Positions 1 to 9,314 of a stretch of 64,000 nt of DNA are shown piece after piece (positions within the stretch are counted from its first letter, which is position 1; each line of letters begins with the position of its first letter). The position numbers and the translations under genes were made by a program. The stretch is from Modestobacter versicolor (lineage in GTDB: Bacteria; Actinomycetota; Actinomycetes; Mycobacteriales; Geodermatophilaceae). The stretch is from positions 3,720,001 through 3,784,000 of the forward strand of contig NZ_JACIBU010000001.1 of NCBI RefSeq assembly GCF_014195485.1, given 5' to 3'. The notes beneath the pieces are model-generated. The model was not told the origin of the DNA and made no database searches. It saw nothing but the letters and a program-made list of their open reading frames with translations.

Positions 1-381
1 GATCGTCCACAGCGCCTGCAGCGCGGTCGGGACGTCGGCGGCGTCGAGGCGCTCCAGCAGCGCGGCGTAGGCGGCGGTGGCCGGCAGCGCCGGGGCCGAG
101 AGGTCGAGCGCGCGGACGGCGGCCTGCTCCTCGAACCAGGCCAGCTCCTCGACCAGCGCGACCAGCCCGCCGGCGAGCACCGCCTGGGCCGGGCGCGGGG
201 CGCGGGCGAGCAGCCGGGCCTGGAAGCGCAGCAGGTCGGCGACGAAGCGCGCGTCCTGCACCAGCCAGGTGTCGAACGCCGCGCGCGGCACCGCACCGTC
301 GCGCACCGCGGCGAGGAACGGGTGGGCAGTGGCGCCGCGCCAGGCGTCGGCGTGGCGCTGGAGCAGCTCGGCGACCGGCAC
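1..381 (-). CDS. TenA/thiaminase II-family protein, 3' end outside window
   Basis: The 127 codons in the window give a helical protein that begins VPVAELLQRHADAWRGATAH and continues with DGAVPRAAFDTWLVQDARF, the typical N-terminal half of TenA-type proteins. That family hydrolyses the aminomethyl-pyrimidine breakdown product of thiamine so it can be salvaged as HMP, or belongs to the related PqqC-like helical bundle. The gene is transcribed leftward, away from the TPP riboswitch, and its product would act in the cytoplasm. The GTG start at 381 is chosen because homology begins there; the frame stays open upstream, so the start is not certain. The C-terminal half, including the later catalytic residues, cannot be seen. 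Placement beside a thiamine operon supports the call. Confidence 0.75.
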   Translation of the reverse strand, partial: MPVAELLQRHADAWRGATAHPFLAAVRDGAVPRAAFDTWLVQDARFVADLLRFQARLLARAPRPAQAVLAGGLVALVEELAWFEEQAAVRALDLSAPALPATAAYAALLERLDAADVPTALQALWTI

Positions 382-435
382 GCGCCGGACTCTACGAGAG
401 GGCCTAGGGTGGGCGACGTCATGGCTCGAGGCCAT

Positions 436-525
436 GTGCGGGAGCTCGGAGGACCGGGCTGAGAGGGCGGCTGACACGCCGCCGACCGCTGGAACCTGAC
501 CGGGTAATGCCGGCGTAGGGAGCAC
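436..525 (+). promoter_or_regulatory. TPP (thi-box) riboswitch
   Basis: The conserved aptamer blocks occur in order: GGGCTGAGAGGG, then GACCGCTGGAACCTGA, then GGGTAATGCCGGCGTAGGGA. The P1 helix can be closed by GTGC (436-439) with GCAC (522-525). A variable P3a hairpin lies between the first two blocks. The aptamer ends five bases before the ATG of the permease gene, and the AGGGAG that would serve as its ribosome-binding site lies inside the 3' strand of the aptamer. Ligand binding would therefore directly hide the ribosome-binding site. This fits thiamine repression of the whole downstream operon. Confidence 0.95.
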
Positions 526-529
526 TGCC

Positions 530-1867
530 ATGAGCACGTCAGAGTCCGTCCGCACGCCCGCGGGCGACGCCCCGCTCACCCTCGGCGAACCGCCGGCCCG
601 CACCCTGGGCACCCGCGACCAGCTGGGCCTGTTCGGCAACCTGGGCATCAGCCTGCTGCTGCCGGTCGCGGCCGTCTTCGTCGTCCTGCCCGACCGGCCG
701 CTCGCGGTGACCCTCGGCGCGGTCGCCGTCGGCGCCGTCATCGGCGCGGTGCTGCTGGGCGCGGGCGCGGCGGCCGGGGCCCGCGAGGGCGTGCCGGCGA
801 TGGTCCTGCTGCGCGGGCTGCTCGGCCGGCGGGCGTCCTACCTGCCCACCGCGTTCAACCTGGTGCAGTGCGTCGGCTGGGCCACCTTCGAGATCGTCAT
901 CATCGCCGAGGCGGCCTCCCGGGTCCTCGACGCGCCGCGCTGGCCGTTCGTGCTGGCCGCCGGGGTGCTGGCCACCGCCATGGCGCTGCGCCCGCTCGGC
1001 GTGGTCCGGGTGCTGTCGCGCTACGCCGTCTGGGCCGCGCTGGCCGCGATCGTCTACTTGTACGTCCAGGTGCTCCGCGAGCCGCTGCCGCCGCTCACCG
1101 GGGGCGCCGGGACGTCGTTCTGGACGGCGGCGGACATCGTCATCGCGCTGCCGATCTCCTGGTTCCCGCTCGCCGCCGACTACACCCGGCACGCCCGCTC
1201 GGCCCGGGGCGCCTTCACCGGGGCCACGGTCGGCTACGGCATCGCCACCTTCGTGATGTTCACCCTGGGCGTGCTGGCGCTGGCGGCCTACGGCAGCGCC
1301 GGCCTGGACGTCGTCGACGCGCTGCTGGCCGTGCCGCTGGGCGCCCTCGCGGTGCTGGTGCTGATCACCGTCGAGCTGGACGAGGCGTTCGCGAACCTGT
1401 ACTCGACGGCGGTGTCGGCGCAGAACGTCGTCGCCCGCTGGGACCGCCGGGTGCTCGCGCTCGTCGTCGGCACGGTCGCCACGCTGCTGGCGCTGACCTT
1501 CGACATCGCCGCCTACGAGCCCTTCCTGTTCCTCATCGGCGCGGTGTTCGTGCCGCTGGTGGGCGTCTTCGTCGTCGCCTACTGGCTGCTGCCGCAGGGC
1601 CGCTGGGACACCTCGGACACCGCACCGGGCCGGCTGCTCCTGCTGCTGCCGTGGCTCGCCGGCTTCGTCGCCTACCAGCTGACGCTGCCCACGTACTTCT
1701 CCGGCGTCGGTGCGGGCTGGACGACGTGGTGGAGCGCCCGCCAGGGCGACCTGGGCATCGACCCGGCCAACGGCTGGTCGGCGTCGCTGGTCAGCCTGGC
1801 CGTCGCCGGGGTGCTCACCGCCCTGCTCGTGCTGCCCGGGGCCCGGCGCTCCCGCCGGCCCGCATGA
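530..1867 (+). CDS. cytX: NCS1-family permease, putative HMP/thiamine-precursor transporter (CytX-like)
   Basis: A 445-residue, strongly hydrophobic protein with about 12 membrane segments and the NCS1 nucleobase:cation symporter pattern (LGLFGNLGISLLLPVAA near residue 35, ISWFPLAADYTRHA near residue 210). CytX-type members of this family sit under TPP riboswitches and are thought to import the thiamine pyrimidine precursor HMP; substrate is inferred from that context only. It is the first gene after the riboswitch, its ATG is five bases from the aptamer, and its stop overlaps the thiE start by 4 bp. A cytosine permease cannot be excluded by sequence alone, but the location makes a thiamine role much more likely. 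Confidence 0.8.
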   Translation: MSTSESVRTPAGDAPLTLGEPPARTLGTRDQLGLFGNLGISLLLPVAAVFVVLPDRPLAVTLGAVAVGAVIGAVLLGAGAAAGAREGVPAMVLLRGLLGRRASYLPTAFNLVQCVGWATFEIVIIAEAASRVLDAPRWPFVLAAGVLATAMALRPLGVVRVLSRYAVWAALAAIVYLYVQVLREPLPPLTGGAGTSFWTAADIVIALPISWFPLAADYTRHARSARGAFTGATVGYGIATFVMFTLGVLALAAYGSAGLDVVDALLAVPLGALAVLVLITVELDEAFANLYSTAVSAQNVVARWDRRVLALVVGTVATLLALTFDIAAYEPFLFLIGAVFVPLVGVFVVAYWLLPQGRWDTSDTAPGRLLLLLPWLAGFVAYQLTLPTYFSGVGAGWTTWWSARQGDLGIDPANGWSASLVSLAVAGVLTALLVLPGARRSRRPA

Positions 1868-2481
1868 CGGCGCCGCTCGGCCGGCTGCACGTCCTCACCG
1901 ACGCCCGCGGCGGGCAGCCGGCCCTGGACGCCGTCGCCGCCGCGGTCGCTGCGGGTGCGCCGGTGGTGCAGGTGCGGGCCAAGGGCTGCACCGACCGGGA
2001 GCTGCACGACTTCGCCCGCGCCGTCGTCGAGCTGTGCGCACCGACCGGGACGACGTGCCTGGTCAACGACCGGGTCGACGTCGCGCTCGCGGTCGGGGCG
2101 CACGGCACGCACCTGGGCGCCGGCGACCTGCCGCTGGTCGCGGCCCGGCGGGTGGCCGGCCCCGGCCACCTGCTCGGCGGGACGGCGCGGGAGCCGGTGC
2201 TGGCCCGGCGGCTGGTCGCCGAGGGGGCGGACTACCTCGGCGTCGGCCCGGCGTATCCCACCCGGACCAAGACCGGGCTCCCCGACGCGCTCGGCCCGGC
2301 CGGCATCCGCGCGGTCGCCGAGGCCGTCGACGTCCCGGTGATCGCCATCGGCGGGGTGACCGCCGCCCGGGTCGCCGAGCTGCTGGCGGCGGGCGCCGCC
2401 GGCGTCGCCGTCGTCGGGGCGGTCTCCGGCGCCGCCGACCCCGGGGCCGCCACGACCGAGCTGCTGCGGGCGCTGGGCTGA
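1864..2481 (+). CDS. thiE: Thiamine-phosphate synthase ThiE
   Basis: A 205-residue TIM-barrel enzyme that joins HMP pyrophosphate to thiazole phosphate, giving thiamine phosphate. Canonical ThiE blocks are present: QVRAK (36-40), NDR (68-70), HLGAGDLP (83-90), GVGPAYPTRTKTG (126-138, phosphate and pyrophosphate contacts) and IGGV near residue 160. The ATG overlaps the cytX stop (ATGA), and the TGA overlaps the next ATG by one base, so translation is probably coupled through the operon. A second ThiE-like gene lies three genes downstream; this copy is the one that keeps the pyrophosphate-binding residues, so I assign it the synthase role. Confidence 0.93.
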   Translation: MTAPLGRLHVLTDARGGQPALDAVAAAVAAGAPVVQVRAKGCTDRELHDFARAVVELCAPTGTTCLVNDRVDVALAVGAHGTHLGAGDLPLVAARRVAGPGHLLGGTAREPVLARRLVAEGADYLGVGPAYPTRTKTGLPDALGPAGIRAVAEAVDVPVIAIGGVTAARVAELLAAGAAGVAVVGAVSGAADPGAATTELLRALG

Positions 2482-3586
2482 TGGACGTCGCGATCGCCGG
2501 GGGTGGGCTGATCGGCCTGGCCGTGGCCTGGCGGGCGGCGCAGCGCGGGCTGTCGGTGACCGTCGTCGACGACGCCCCGGGCACCGGTGCCTCGGCCGCC
2601 GCGGCCGGGATGCTCGCCCCGGTCACCGAGGCGAGCTACGGCGAGGAGGCGCTGCTCCGGCTCTGCCAGTCCTCGCTGGCGCGCTACCCGGCGTTCGCCG
2701 CCGAGCTCGAGGCCGCCAGCGGTCTGCCGGTCGGGCTGCGCACCGCCGGCACCCTGGTCGTCGGCTTCGACGCCGACGACGTCGCGGCGCTGGACGCGCT
2801 GCTGGCCTACCAGCTCGAGCTGGGCCTGGACGCCGAGCGGCTGACCCCGCGGGCCACCCGGCAGCGCGAGCCGTCGCTGACCCCGCGGCTGCGCGGGGGG
2901 CTGGCCGTGGCCGGCGACCACTCGGTCGACGGCCGGGCGCTGCACGTCGCGCTGCTGGCCGCGGCGCGGGCCGCCGGCGTGCACCTCGTCACCGACCGGG
3001 TCGCCGCCGTGCAGGTGGCCGGGGGCCGGGCCACCGGGCTGGAGCTCGCCGGCGGTGGCGCCGTCCCCGCCGGCACGGTGGTGCTGGCCCTCGGCGCGCA
3101 CAGCGCGGGGCTGCCCGGTGCCCCGCCGCTGCCGGTCCGGCCGGTCAAGGGCCAGATCCTGCGGTTGGCCGGTGCGGCCGGGCTGCTGTCGGGCACCGTG
3201 CGCGCGCTGGTCCGCGGCCGGCACGTGTACCTGGTGCCCCACGGCGAGGGTGGGCTGATCGTCGGTGCCACCGTCGAGGACCGCGGCTTCGACGCCACCG
3301 TCACCGCCGGCGGCGTGCACGACCTGCTGCACGACGCGATCGAGGTCGTCCCCGGCGTCACCGAGCTGGAGCTGGTCGAGACCCTCGCCCGCTGGCGGCC
3401 CGGCACCGCCGACAACGCGCCGCTGCTGGGCCCGAGCAGCCTGCCCGGGCTGGTCCTGGCCACCGGCCACCACCGCAACGGCGTGCTCCTGACCCCGGTG
3501 ACCGCCGACGCGATCGCCGAGCTGCTGGCCACCGGCGAGCTGCCCGAGCTCGCCGCCCCCTTCACCGCCGAGAGGTTCGCGCGCCG

Positions 3587-3590
<4 letters not shown>
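2481..3590 (+). CDS. thiO: Glycine oxidase ThiO
   Basis: A 369-residue FAD-dependent amine oxidase of the DAO fold. It opens with a dinucleotide-binding motif (AIAGGGLIGLAVAWRAAQRG, residues 4-23) and has the C-terminal signature RWRPGTADNAPLLG followed by ATGHHRNGVLLTP. ThiO oxidises glycine to dehydroglycine (iminoacetate), which ThiG uses to make the thiazole in aerobic bacteria. The gene lies between thiE and thiS, with a one-base overlap upstream and a 4-bp overlap downstream, the usual thiO-thiS-thiG order. Other DAO-family specificities are possible from sequence alone, but the context settles it. Confidence 0.92.
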
Positions 3591-5167
<1,577 letters not shown>

Positions 5168-5176
5168 GGCCCCCGC

Positions 5177-5509
5177 TCAGCCGCCGAAGCGCTGCACGGT
5201 CGTGTAGTGCCGGGAGTGCTCGTCGAACCGGCTCAGCAGCGCCCGGGCCGGGGGCGGGACGACGGAGGCCCTCGGGTCGCCCCCGGTGAACGCGGCCACC
5301 GCGGCCAGGTCGGTGAAGGTCATCGCGGTGAGGAACTCGGTGCCCGGGTGCGGGTCCTGGTCGACCGCGGCCCGGCGCAGCACGGTGAGGTCGTGCAGCC
5401 CCGGGACACCGCGCGCCAGGATGCCCGGCGCGATCCGGCCGGTCAGCAGCTCCTCGTAGGCCGCCGTCCGGTCGGGGTCGGTCCAGCCGCGCCACAACCG
5501 CAGGATCAT
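5177..5509 (-). CDS. Small dimeric alpha/beta-barrel (antibiotic monooxygenase-like) protein
   Basis: A 110-residue protein beginning MILRLWRGWTDPDRTAAYEELL and ending HYTTVQRFGG. Its short beta-alpha-beta pattern resembles ABM/EthD ferredoxin-like folds; I see no catalytic signature, so substrate and activity are unknown. The ATG at 5509 is preferred over an upstream one at 5575 because it follows GAGGAG at a good distance, while the upstream codon lies within the operator of the divergent MarR gene. Divergence from that regulator across a shared operator suggests this gene is its target. Confidence 0.6.
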   Translation of the reverse strand: MILRLWRGWTDPDRTAAYEELLTGRIAPGILARGVPGLHDLTVLRRAAVDQDPHPGTEFLTAMTFTDLAAVAAFTGGDPRASVVPPPARALLSRFDEHSRHYTTVQRFGG

Positions 5510-5536
5510 CGCCGGCTCCTCACCTCGGGTCGATGT

Positions 5537-5569
5537 GACAGCATCGTGTCCATTCGACAGTATGCTGTC
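5537..5569. promoter_or_regulatory. Paired MarR operator-like palindromes
   Basis: Two 14-bp near-palindromes lie 19 bp apart on the same DNA face or nearly so: GACAGCATCGTGTC (5537-5550) and GACAGTATGCTGTC (5556-5569, 12 of 14 symmetric). The outer arms also form a perfect 9-bp inverted repeat, TGACAGCAT with ATGCTGTCA. They fill the gap between the divergent monooxygenase-like gene and the MarR gene, whose ATG starts five bases after the second site. Autoregulation by that MarR protein is inferred. Confidence 0.6.
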
Positions 5570-5573
5570 AACC

Positions 5574-6020
5574 ATGGACGACCTGCTCGGCTACCGGTTG
5601 CTCATCGCGGACGTCTACGAGCTCGCCGGTGAGTCGCGGCGCACCAGTGAGGCGATGGCCCGGGAGGTGGGTCACTCCGCGGCCCGGTGGCACGTGCTGA
5701 GCGTCGTCTCCGACGGGCCGCGCACGGTGGCGAGCGCGGCACGCCGGCTCGGGCTGACCCGGCAGAGCGTGCAGCGCGTCGTCGACGACCTGGTCGCCGC
5801 GGGGCAGCTGGAGCTCCGGACGAACCCCGACCACGTCCGGGCTCCGCTCGTCGGGCTCACCGGGGAGGGCGCCGCCACCCTGGACCGGCTGGTGCGCCGG
5901 TCCGACGCCGACCGCGGGGAGCTGCTCCGCCGGGCGGGGGTCGGTCGGGCCGAGCTGGACCAGGCGCGGGGCGTGCTCCGCCGGCTGCTCGGCGCGCTGC
6001 ACGAGCCCCCGACCGGCTGA
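5574..6020 (+). CDS. MarR-family transcriptional regulator
   Basis: A 148-residue winged-helix regulator. The helix-turn-helix lies around residues 48-75 (PRTVASAARRLGLTRQSVQRVV), followed by the wing (LRTNPDHVRAPLVGLTGEG) and the C-terminal dimerisation helix. The ATG at 5574 directly follows an operator-like palindrome, leaving no room for a normal ribosome-binding site, so the transcript is probably leaderless or a start at 5562 is used. Its ligand is unknown. It is divergent from a small monooxygenase-like gene that it probably represses. Confidence 0.82.
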   Translation: MDDLLGYRLLIADVYELAGESRRTSEAMAREVGHSAARWHVLSVVSDGPRTVASAARRLGLTRQSVQRVVDDLVAAGQLELRTNPDHVRAPLVGLTGEGAATLDRLVRRSDADRGELLRRAGVGRAELDQARGVLRRLLGALHEPPTG

Positions 6021-6101
6021 GGCATGGGACGGACCGGTCCGGGGCAGGGGAGTGCGGTGTCCGAGCCGTGGACACCCGCACCACGCACCAGGAGCCCGAC
6101 G

Positions 6102-6812
6102 ATGCCCCGTTCGATCGCCGACCAGACCGTCGAGGAGCTCGGCGGCCCGACCAGCGTCCTCGTCCGCCAGCGCAACGACCACGTCGAGCTCGACCGGCTG
6201 CTGCACGAGCTCGACGGCAGCACCGGCACCGCGCAGGAGCGGGTGCTGCGGAAGATCGACCGGCTGGTCTTCAGCCACGCCTTCGCCGAGGAGACCGTGC
6301 TCTGGCCGGTGATCCGCCGGGTGCTGCCCGACGGTGACGCGCTCACCGGGCAGGTCGAGGAGGAGCACCAGGAGGTCAACGAGCTGGTCGCCGAGCTGGA
6401 GACGCTGGCCCACGGCGACCCCCGCCGGGCGGAGCGGCTGGAGCGGCTGGTCCAGGTGCTGCGCGAGGACGTGCGGGACGAGGAGGACGTGCTCTTCCCC
6501 CGGCTCCAGGAGGCGCTGGACGCCAAGGCCCTGCGCCGGCTCGGCCTGCAGTGGGAGGTCGCCCGGCGGGTCTCCCCGACCCGCCCGCACCCGACGGTCT
6601 CCCGCCGTCCGCCGGGCAACGCCGTCTCGGGGCTCCCGCTGAGCCTGCTCGACCGGTCGCGGGACCTGGTCGACGCCGGGGTGCAGCACGGCCCGGCCCG
6701 GCTCGCCCCGGCCGGTGAGGTGGTCAGCCGGGGGCTGGCGGCGGTCGCCGGCTGGGTGGAGCGGGTGCCGCTGGCCCGGCGCGGTGACGACGGGCGGCCG
6801 ACCAGCCGCTGA
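6102..6812 (+). CDS. Hemerythrin HHE-domain protein
   Basis: A 236-residue protein. Residues about 15-150 form a four-helix hemerythrin-like domain with histidine and acidic ligands in order: RNDHVELDRLLHEL, FSHAFAEETVLWP, EEEHQEVNEL and DEEDVLFPRLQ. Such domains bind a di-iron centre and serve in oxygen, NO or redox sensing. The C-terminal third is a basic, Pro/Arg-rich tail without recognised domain. The ATG at 6102 is preferred over an earlier frame-open codon because AGGAG precedes it and homology starts there. It stands alone between the MarR gene and an enoyl-CoA hydratase. Confidence 0.82.
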   Translation: MPRSIADQTVEELGGPTSVLVRQRNDHVELDRLLHELDGSTGTAQERVLRKIDRLVFSHAFAEETVLWPVIRRVLPDGDALTGQVEEEHQEVNELVAELETLAHGDPRRAERLERLVQVLREDVRDEEDVLFPRLQEALDAKALRRLGLQWEVARRVSPTRPHPTVSRRPPGNAVSGLPLSLLDRSRDLVDAGVQHGPARLAPAGEVVSRGLAAVAGWVERVPLARRGDDGRPTSR

Positions 6813-6887
6813 GCAGCCCGGCCGGCCGTGGTCTGATCGCGGGCACACGGCCGGCACCGCCGCCGGCCGCCGACGCGAGGGAGTCGC

Positions 6888-7637
6888 ATGTCCGGCAGCT
6901 CTAGCGAGGTCCTGCTCGAGGTGGACGGCGGCGTCGCCGTGGTCACCCTGAACGCACCGGAGCGGCGCAACGCGCTGACCCCGGCGATGGCCACCGAGCT
7001 GATCGGCACCCTCGACGAGGTCGACGCCCGGGACGACGTCGGTGCCCTCGTCGTCCGCGGGGTCGGGAAGTCGTTCTGCGCCGGCGGTGACGTGCAGACC
7101 CTGACCGAGGCGGGCCGGGACCCGGCGGCACCGGATGCCTACGCCGGCATGGGCGCCATCTACGACTCGTTCTACCGGCTGGGCCAGGTGAAGGCGCCGA
7201 CGATCGCCGCCGTCCGCGGCTCGGCGGTCGGGGCGGGGATGAACATGCTGCTCGCCGCCGACCTGAGGATCGTCGCCCGGGACGCCCGGCTGCTCGCCGG
7301 GTTCTTCAAGCGCGGCATGCACCCCGGCGGCGGGCACATGGTGCTGCTGTCCCGGCTGGTCGGCCGGGAGGCTGCGGCCGCGATGGTGCTGTTCGGCGAG
7401 GAGCTGGACGGCGAGGCCGCGGTGCGGCTGGGGCTGGCCTGGGAGACCGTCGACGACGCCGCCGTCGAGGACCGGGCGCTCGAGCTCGCCGGCCGGGTGG
7501 CGCGGGACCCGGAGCTGGCCCGGCTCACGGTGGCCAACCTCCGCAAGGAGACCGGCCCGCCCGGGGTGAGCTGGGAGATCGCCACCCAGTTCGAGCGGCC
7601 CGCGCAGATGTGGTCCATGCGCCGGTCCGCCGACTGA
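6888..7637 (+). CDS. Enoyl-CoA hydratase/isomerase family protein
   Basis: A 249-residue crotonase-fold protein. The oxyanion-hole region is clear: RRNALTPAMA near residue 25, KSFCAGGDVQTL near residue 62 and VRGSAVGAGMNMLLAADLRI near residue 105. The usual catalytic glutamate segment is represented by FFKRGMHPGGGHMVLLSRLVG, where the first glutamate of classical hydratases is absent, so isomerase or another crotonase reaction is as likely as hydration. GAGGGAG provides the ribosome-binding site. It is monocistronic, with a strong terminator right after the stop. Confidence 0.82.
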   Translation: MSGSSSEVLLEVDGGVAVVTLNAPERRNALTPAMATELIGTLDEVDARDDVGALVVRGVGKSFCAGGDVQTLTEAGRDPAAPDAYAGMGAIYDSFYRLGQVKAPTIAAVRGSAVGAGMNMLLAADLRIVARDARLLAGFFKRGMHPGGGHMVLLSRLVGREAAAAMVLFGEELDGEAAVRLGLAWETVDDAAVEDRALELAGRVARDPELARLTVANLRKETGPPGVSWEIATQFERPAQMWSMRRSAD

Positions 7638-7640
7638 CGC

Positions 7641-7678
7641 ACGACGGGCCCGGCTCCAGGAGGAGCCGGGCCCGTCGT
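7641..7678. terminator. Bidirectional terminator hairpin
   Basis: A perfect 17-bp stem, 7641-7657 pairing with 7662-7678, with loop AGGA. It sits between the convergent enoyl-CoA hydratase and YihY genes, three bases past the first stop codon. There is no T-tract, as is normal in this GC-rich DNA. Confidence 0.85.
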
Positions 7679-7690
7679 CGGTCGACCGGG

Positions 7691-8737
7691 TCAGGTCGTC
7701 TGCTTGTCCTTCGGGGTGGCGCGGGCGTCGAGCTGGATCTCCTTGTCCGCCCTCGGCACGCCGTCCTTCAGCTCCTTGGTGCGCTCGATCTCGGCGTCGA
7801 GCTCGATGCCGAACAGCAGCGCGAGGTTGATCAGCCAGAACCAGATCAGGAAGATCACCACACCGGCCAGCGCGCCGTACGTCTTGTTGTAGCTGCCGAA
7901 GTTGGCGACGTAGAAGGCGAAGGCGGCCGACGCGACGACCGCCACCAGGATGGCGACACCCGCACCGGGGCTGACGAACTTGAAGCCGCGCAGCTTCACG
8001 TTCGGGGTGGAGTAGTAGAGGACGGCGATCATCAGCGCCAGCAGGACCAGCATCACCGGCCACTTGGCCCAGTCCCAGACGGTGAGCACGGTGTCGCCCA
8101 GGCCGATGGACTGGCCGATGGCGTCGACGACCGGGCCGCTCAGCACCAGCATCGCCAGGATCAGCGCGGCGAACAGGATGCCGACCAGGGTGATCAGCAG
8201 CTGGAGCGGCTTGAGCTTCCAGATCTTCCGGCCCTCGGGCGTCTCGTAGACGATGTTGGCCGCCCGGGTGAAGGCGCCGACGTAGCCCGACGCCGACCAG
8301 ACGGCGGCCGCGATGCCGATGATCAGCCCCAGGCTGGCCGCGCCGGAGCTGCCGGCGATCTGCTCGATGACCGGGTTCAGCGTGTCGGCGGCCTGGGCCG
8401 GCACGACCGCGGTGATCGCGTCGGTCAGCTGCTGCGGGTTGGTCAGCAGCCCGACGATCGACAGCAGCGCGGTCAGCGCCGGGAACAGCGCCAGGACGCC
8501 GTAGTAGGTCAGCGTGGCGGCCCAGTCGGTCAGCCCGTCCTCGCTGAACTCCTTGAGCGTGCGCTTGATCGTGCCCCCGGTGGTGGGCTTCGGGTCGGCG
8601 CCGACGGGCGCGTAGTCGGCGCGCGTGCCGCTGACGTTGTCGTCCTGCGGGGCGGGGTCGCCGGCGTTGGGCTCCCGGTCGCCCGAGGTGCCGCCGCTCA
8701 CGCCCTCGTGGGGGGCGCGTGCACTTGCTCCGGCCAT
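7691..8737 (-). CDS. YihY/BrkB-family inner membrane protein
   Basis: A 348-residue membrane protein with an N-terminal polar stretch of about 65 residues, then the family pattern DWAATLTYYGVLALFPALTAL and about six membrane segments, including VWSASGYVGAFTRAANIVYE and VVIFLIWFWLINLALLFGIELDAEIER. The C-terminus is charged and ends KDKQTT. The family was once called ribonuclease BN in error; its function is uncertain. The ATG at 8737 follows GGAGG, so the longer open frame upstream is rejected. It converges on the enoyl-CoA hydratase gene. Confidence 0.85.
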   Translation of the reverse strand: MAGASARAPHEGVSGGTSGDREPNAGDPAPQDDNVSGTRADYAPVGADPKPTTGGTIKRTLKEFSEDGLTDWAATLTYYGVLALFPALTALLSIVGLLTNPQQLTDAITAVVPAQAADTLNPVIEQIAGSSGAASLGLIIGIAAAVWSASGYVGAFTRAANIVYETPEGRKIWKLKPLQLLITLVGILFAALILAMLVLSGPVVDAIGQSIGLGDTVLTVWDWAKWPVMLVLLALMIAVLYYSTPNVKLRGFKFVSPGAGVAILVAVVASAAFAFYVANFGSYNKTYGALAGVVIFLIWFWLINLALLFGIELDAEIERTKELKDGVPRADKEIQLDARATPKDKQTT

Positions 8738-9045
8738 GCGGGGCCTCCGTGGGTGTGGCGCGGTGTGGTCAGCCGGGTGGGTTCCCCGGGCGGCCCGCGT
8801 CCACGCCTCGCCCCGGCGGCATTCCGGTAACGGCCCGTTCCCGCCCGGAGGACGCGCGGTGAACCGTGCGGCAACGCCACGGGTCCCCGCGCGTCTCCAC
8901 GGCCGAACGCGACGACCGTCACACACTGTTCACCCGAGTTCATCCTCGGTGGAGGATTGACCGCGGGTGCGGCCGGGCAGGAATGGCTCTGACGAGAGCC
9001 GCCGGCTTCCCACGGCGGACCCCGAGAAGCAACGTGGAGCGACAG
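8738..9045. other. 308-bp divergent intergenic region
   Basis: The gap between the leftward YihY gene and the rightward small membrane-protein gene. It should hold both promoters. I see GTTCA twice with 10-nt spacing (8928-8942), a weak CCGAG/CTCGG hairpin around it, and a TTGACC at 8957-8962 with no convincing -10 partner. No RNA gene or riboswitch is recognisable. Confidence 0.5.
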
Positions 9046-9228
9046 ATGGTGATGTGGCCGGCCGTGACCCTGCTCGGTTTCCTGGTGCTGACGGCCCTGG
9101 TGATCGCGATGGGCACCTCGTCCACCGCGCGGTACGAGGCCGAGAAGCGGGCCGCCTCGGCGTCCCGGTCCCGGGGCAGCGCCCCGGAGGCGACCCGCGC
9201 GACCGCGACGGCGACCGCGGTCCTCTGA
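9046..9228 (+). CDS. Small single-pass membrane protein, unknown function
   Basis: A 60-residue protein with one hydrophobic segment (WPAVTLLGFLVLTALVIAMG, residues 4-23) followed by a basic, Ala/Ser/Thr-rich cytoplasmic or external tail (TARYEAEKRAASASRSRG). GGAG lies seven bases before the ATG. It is monocistronic with a terminator 30 bp downstream. No family is recognised; codon use and the ribosome-binding site argue it is real. Confidence 0.65.
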   Translation: MVMWPAVTLLGFLVLTALVIAMGTSSTARYEAEKRAASASRSRGSAPEATRATATATAVL

Positions 9229-9257
9229 CCCCCGCAGCGCAGCGCAGCTGACCTGAC

Positions 9258-9293
9258 GACGACGGCGGTCCTCCTCGGAGGGCCGCCGTCGTC
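9258..9293. terminator. Terminator hairpin between convergent genes
   Basis: GACGACGGCGG (9258-9268) pairs with CCGCCGTCGTC (9283-9293), with further pairing inside. It lies between the small membrane-protein gene and the convergent acyl-CoA dehydrogenase gene. Confidence 0.8.
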
Positions 9294-9314
9294 GCACGTC
9301 CGGGGTGTCGCCGG

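Noticed and set aside
77-499. A 140-codon plus-strand frame over the TenA gene and riboswitch
   Set aside because: Ser/Ala/Arg-rich shadow of the minus-strand TenA frame; it would also read through the TPP aptamer.
8928-8947. GTTCACCCGA/GTTCATCCTC, resembling a PHO box
   Set aside because: The two units are 10 bp apart instead of 11 and lie before genes with no link to phosphate; the pstS site is a far better match.
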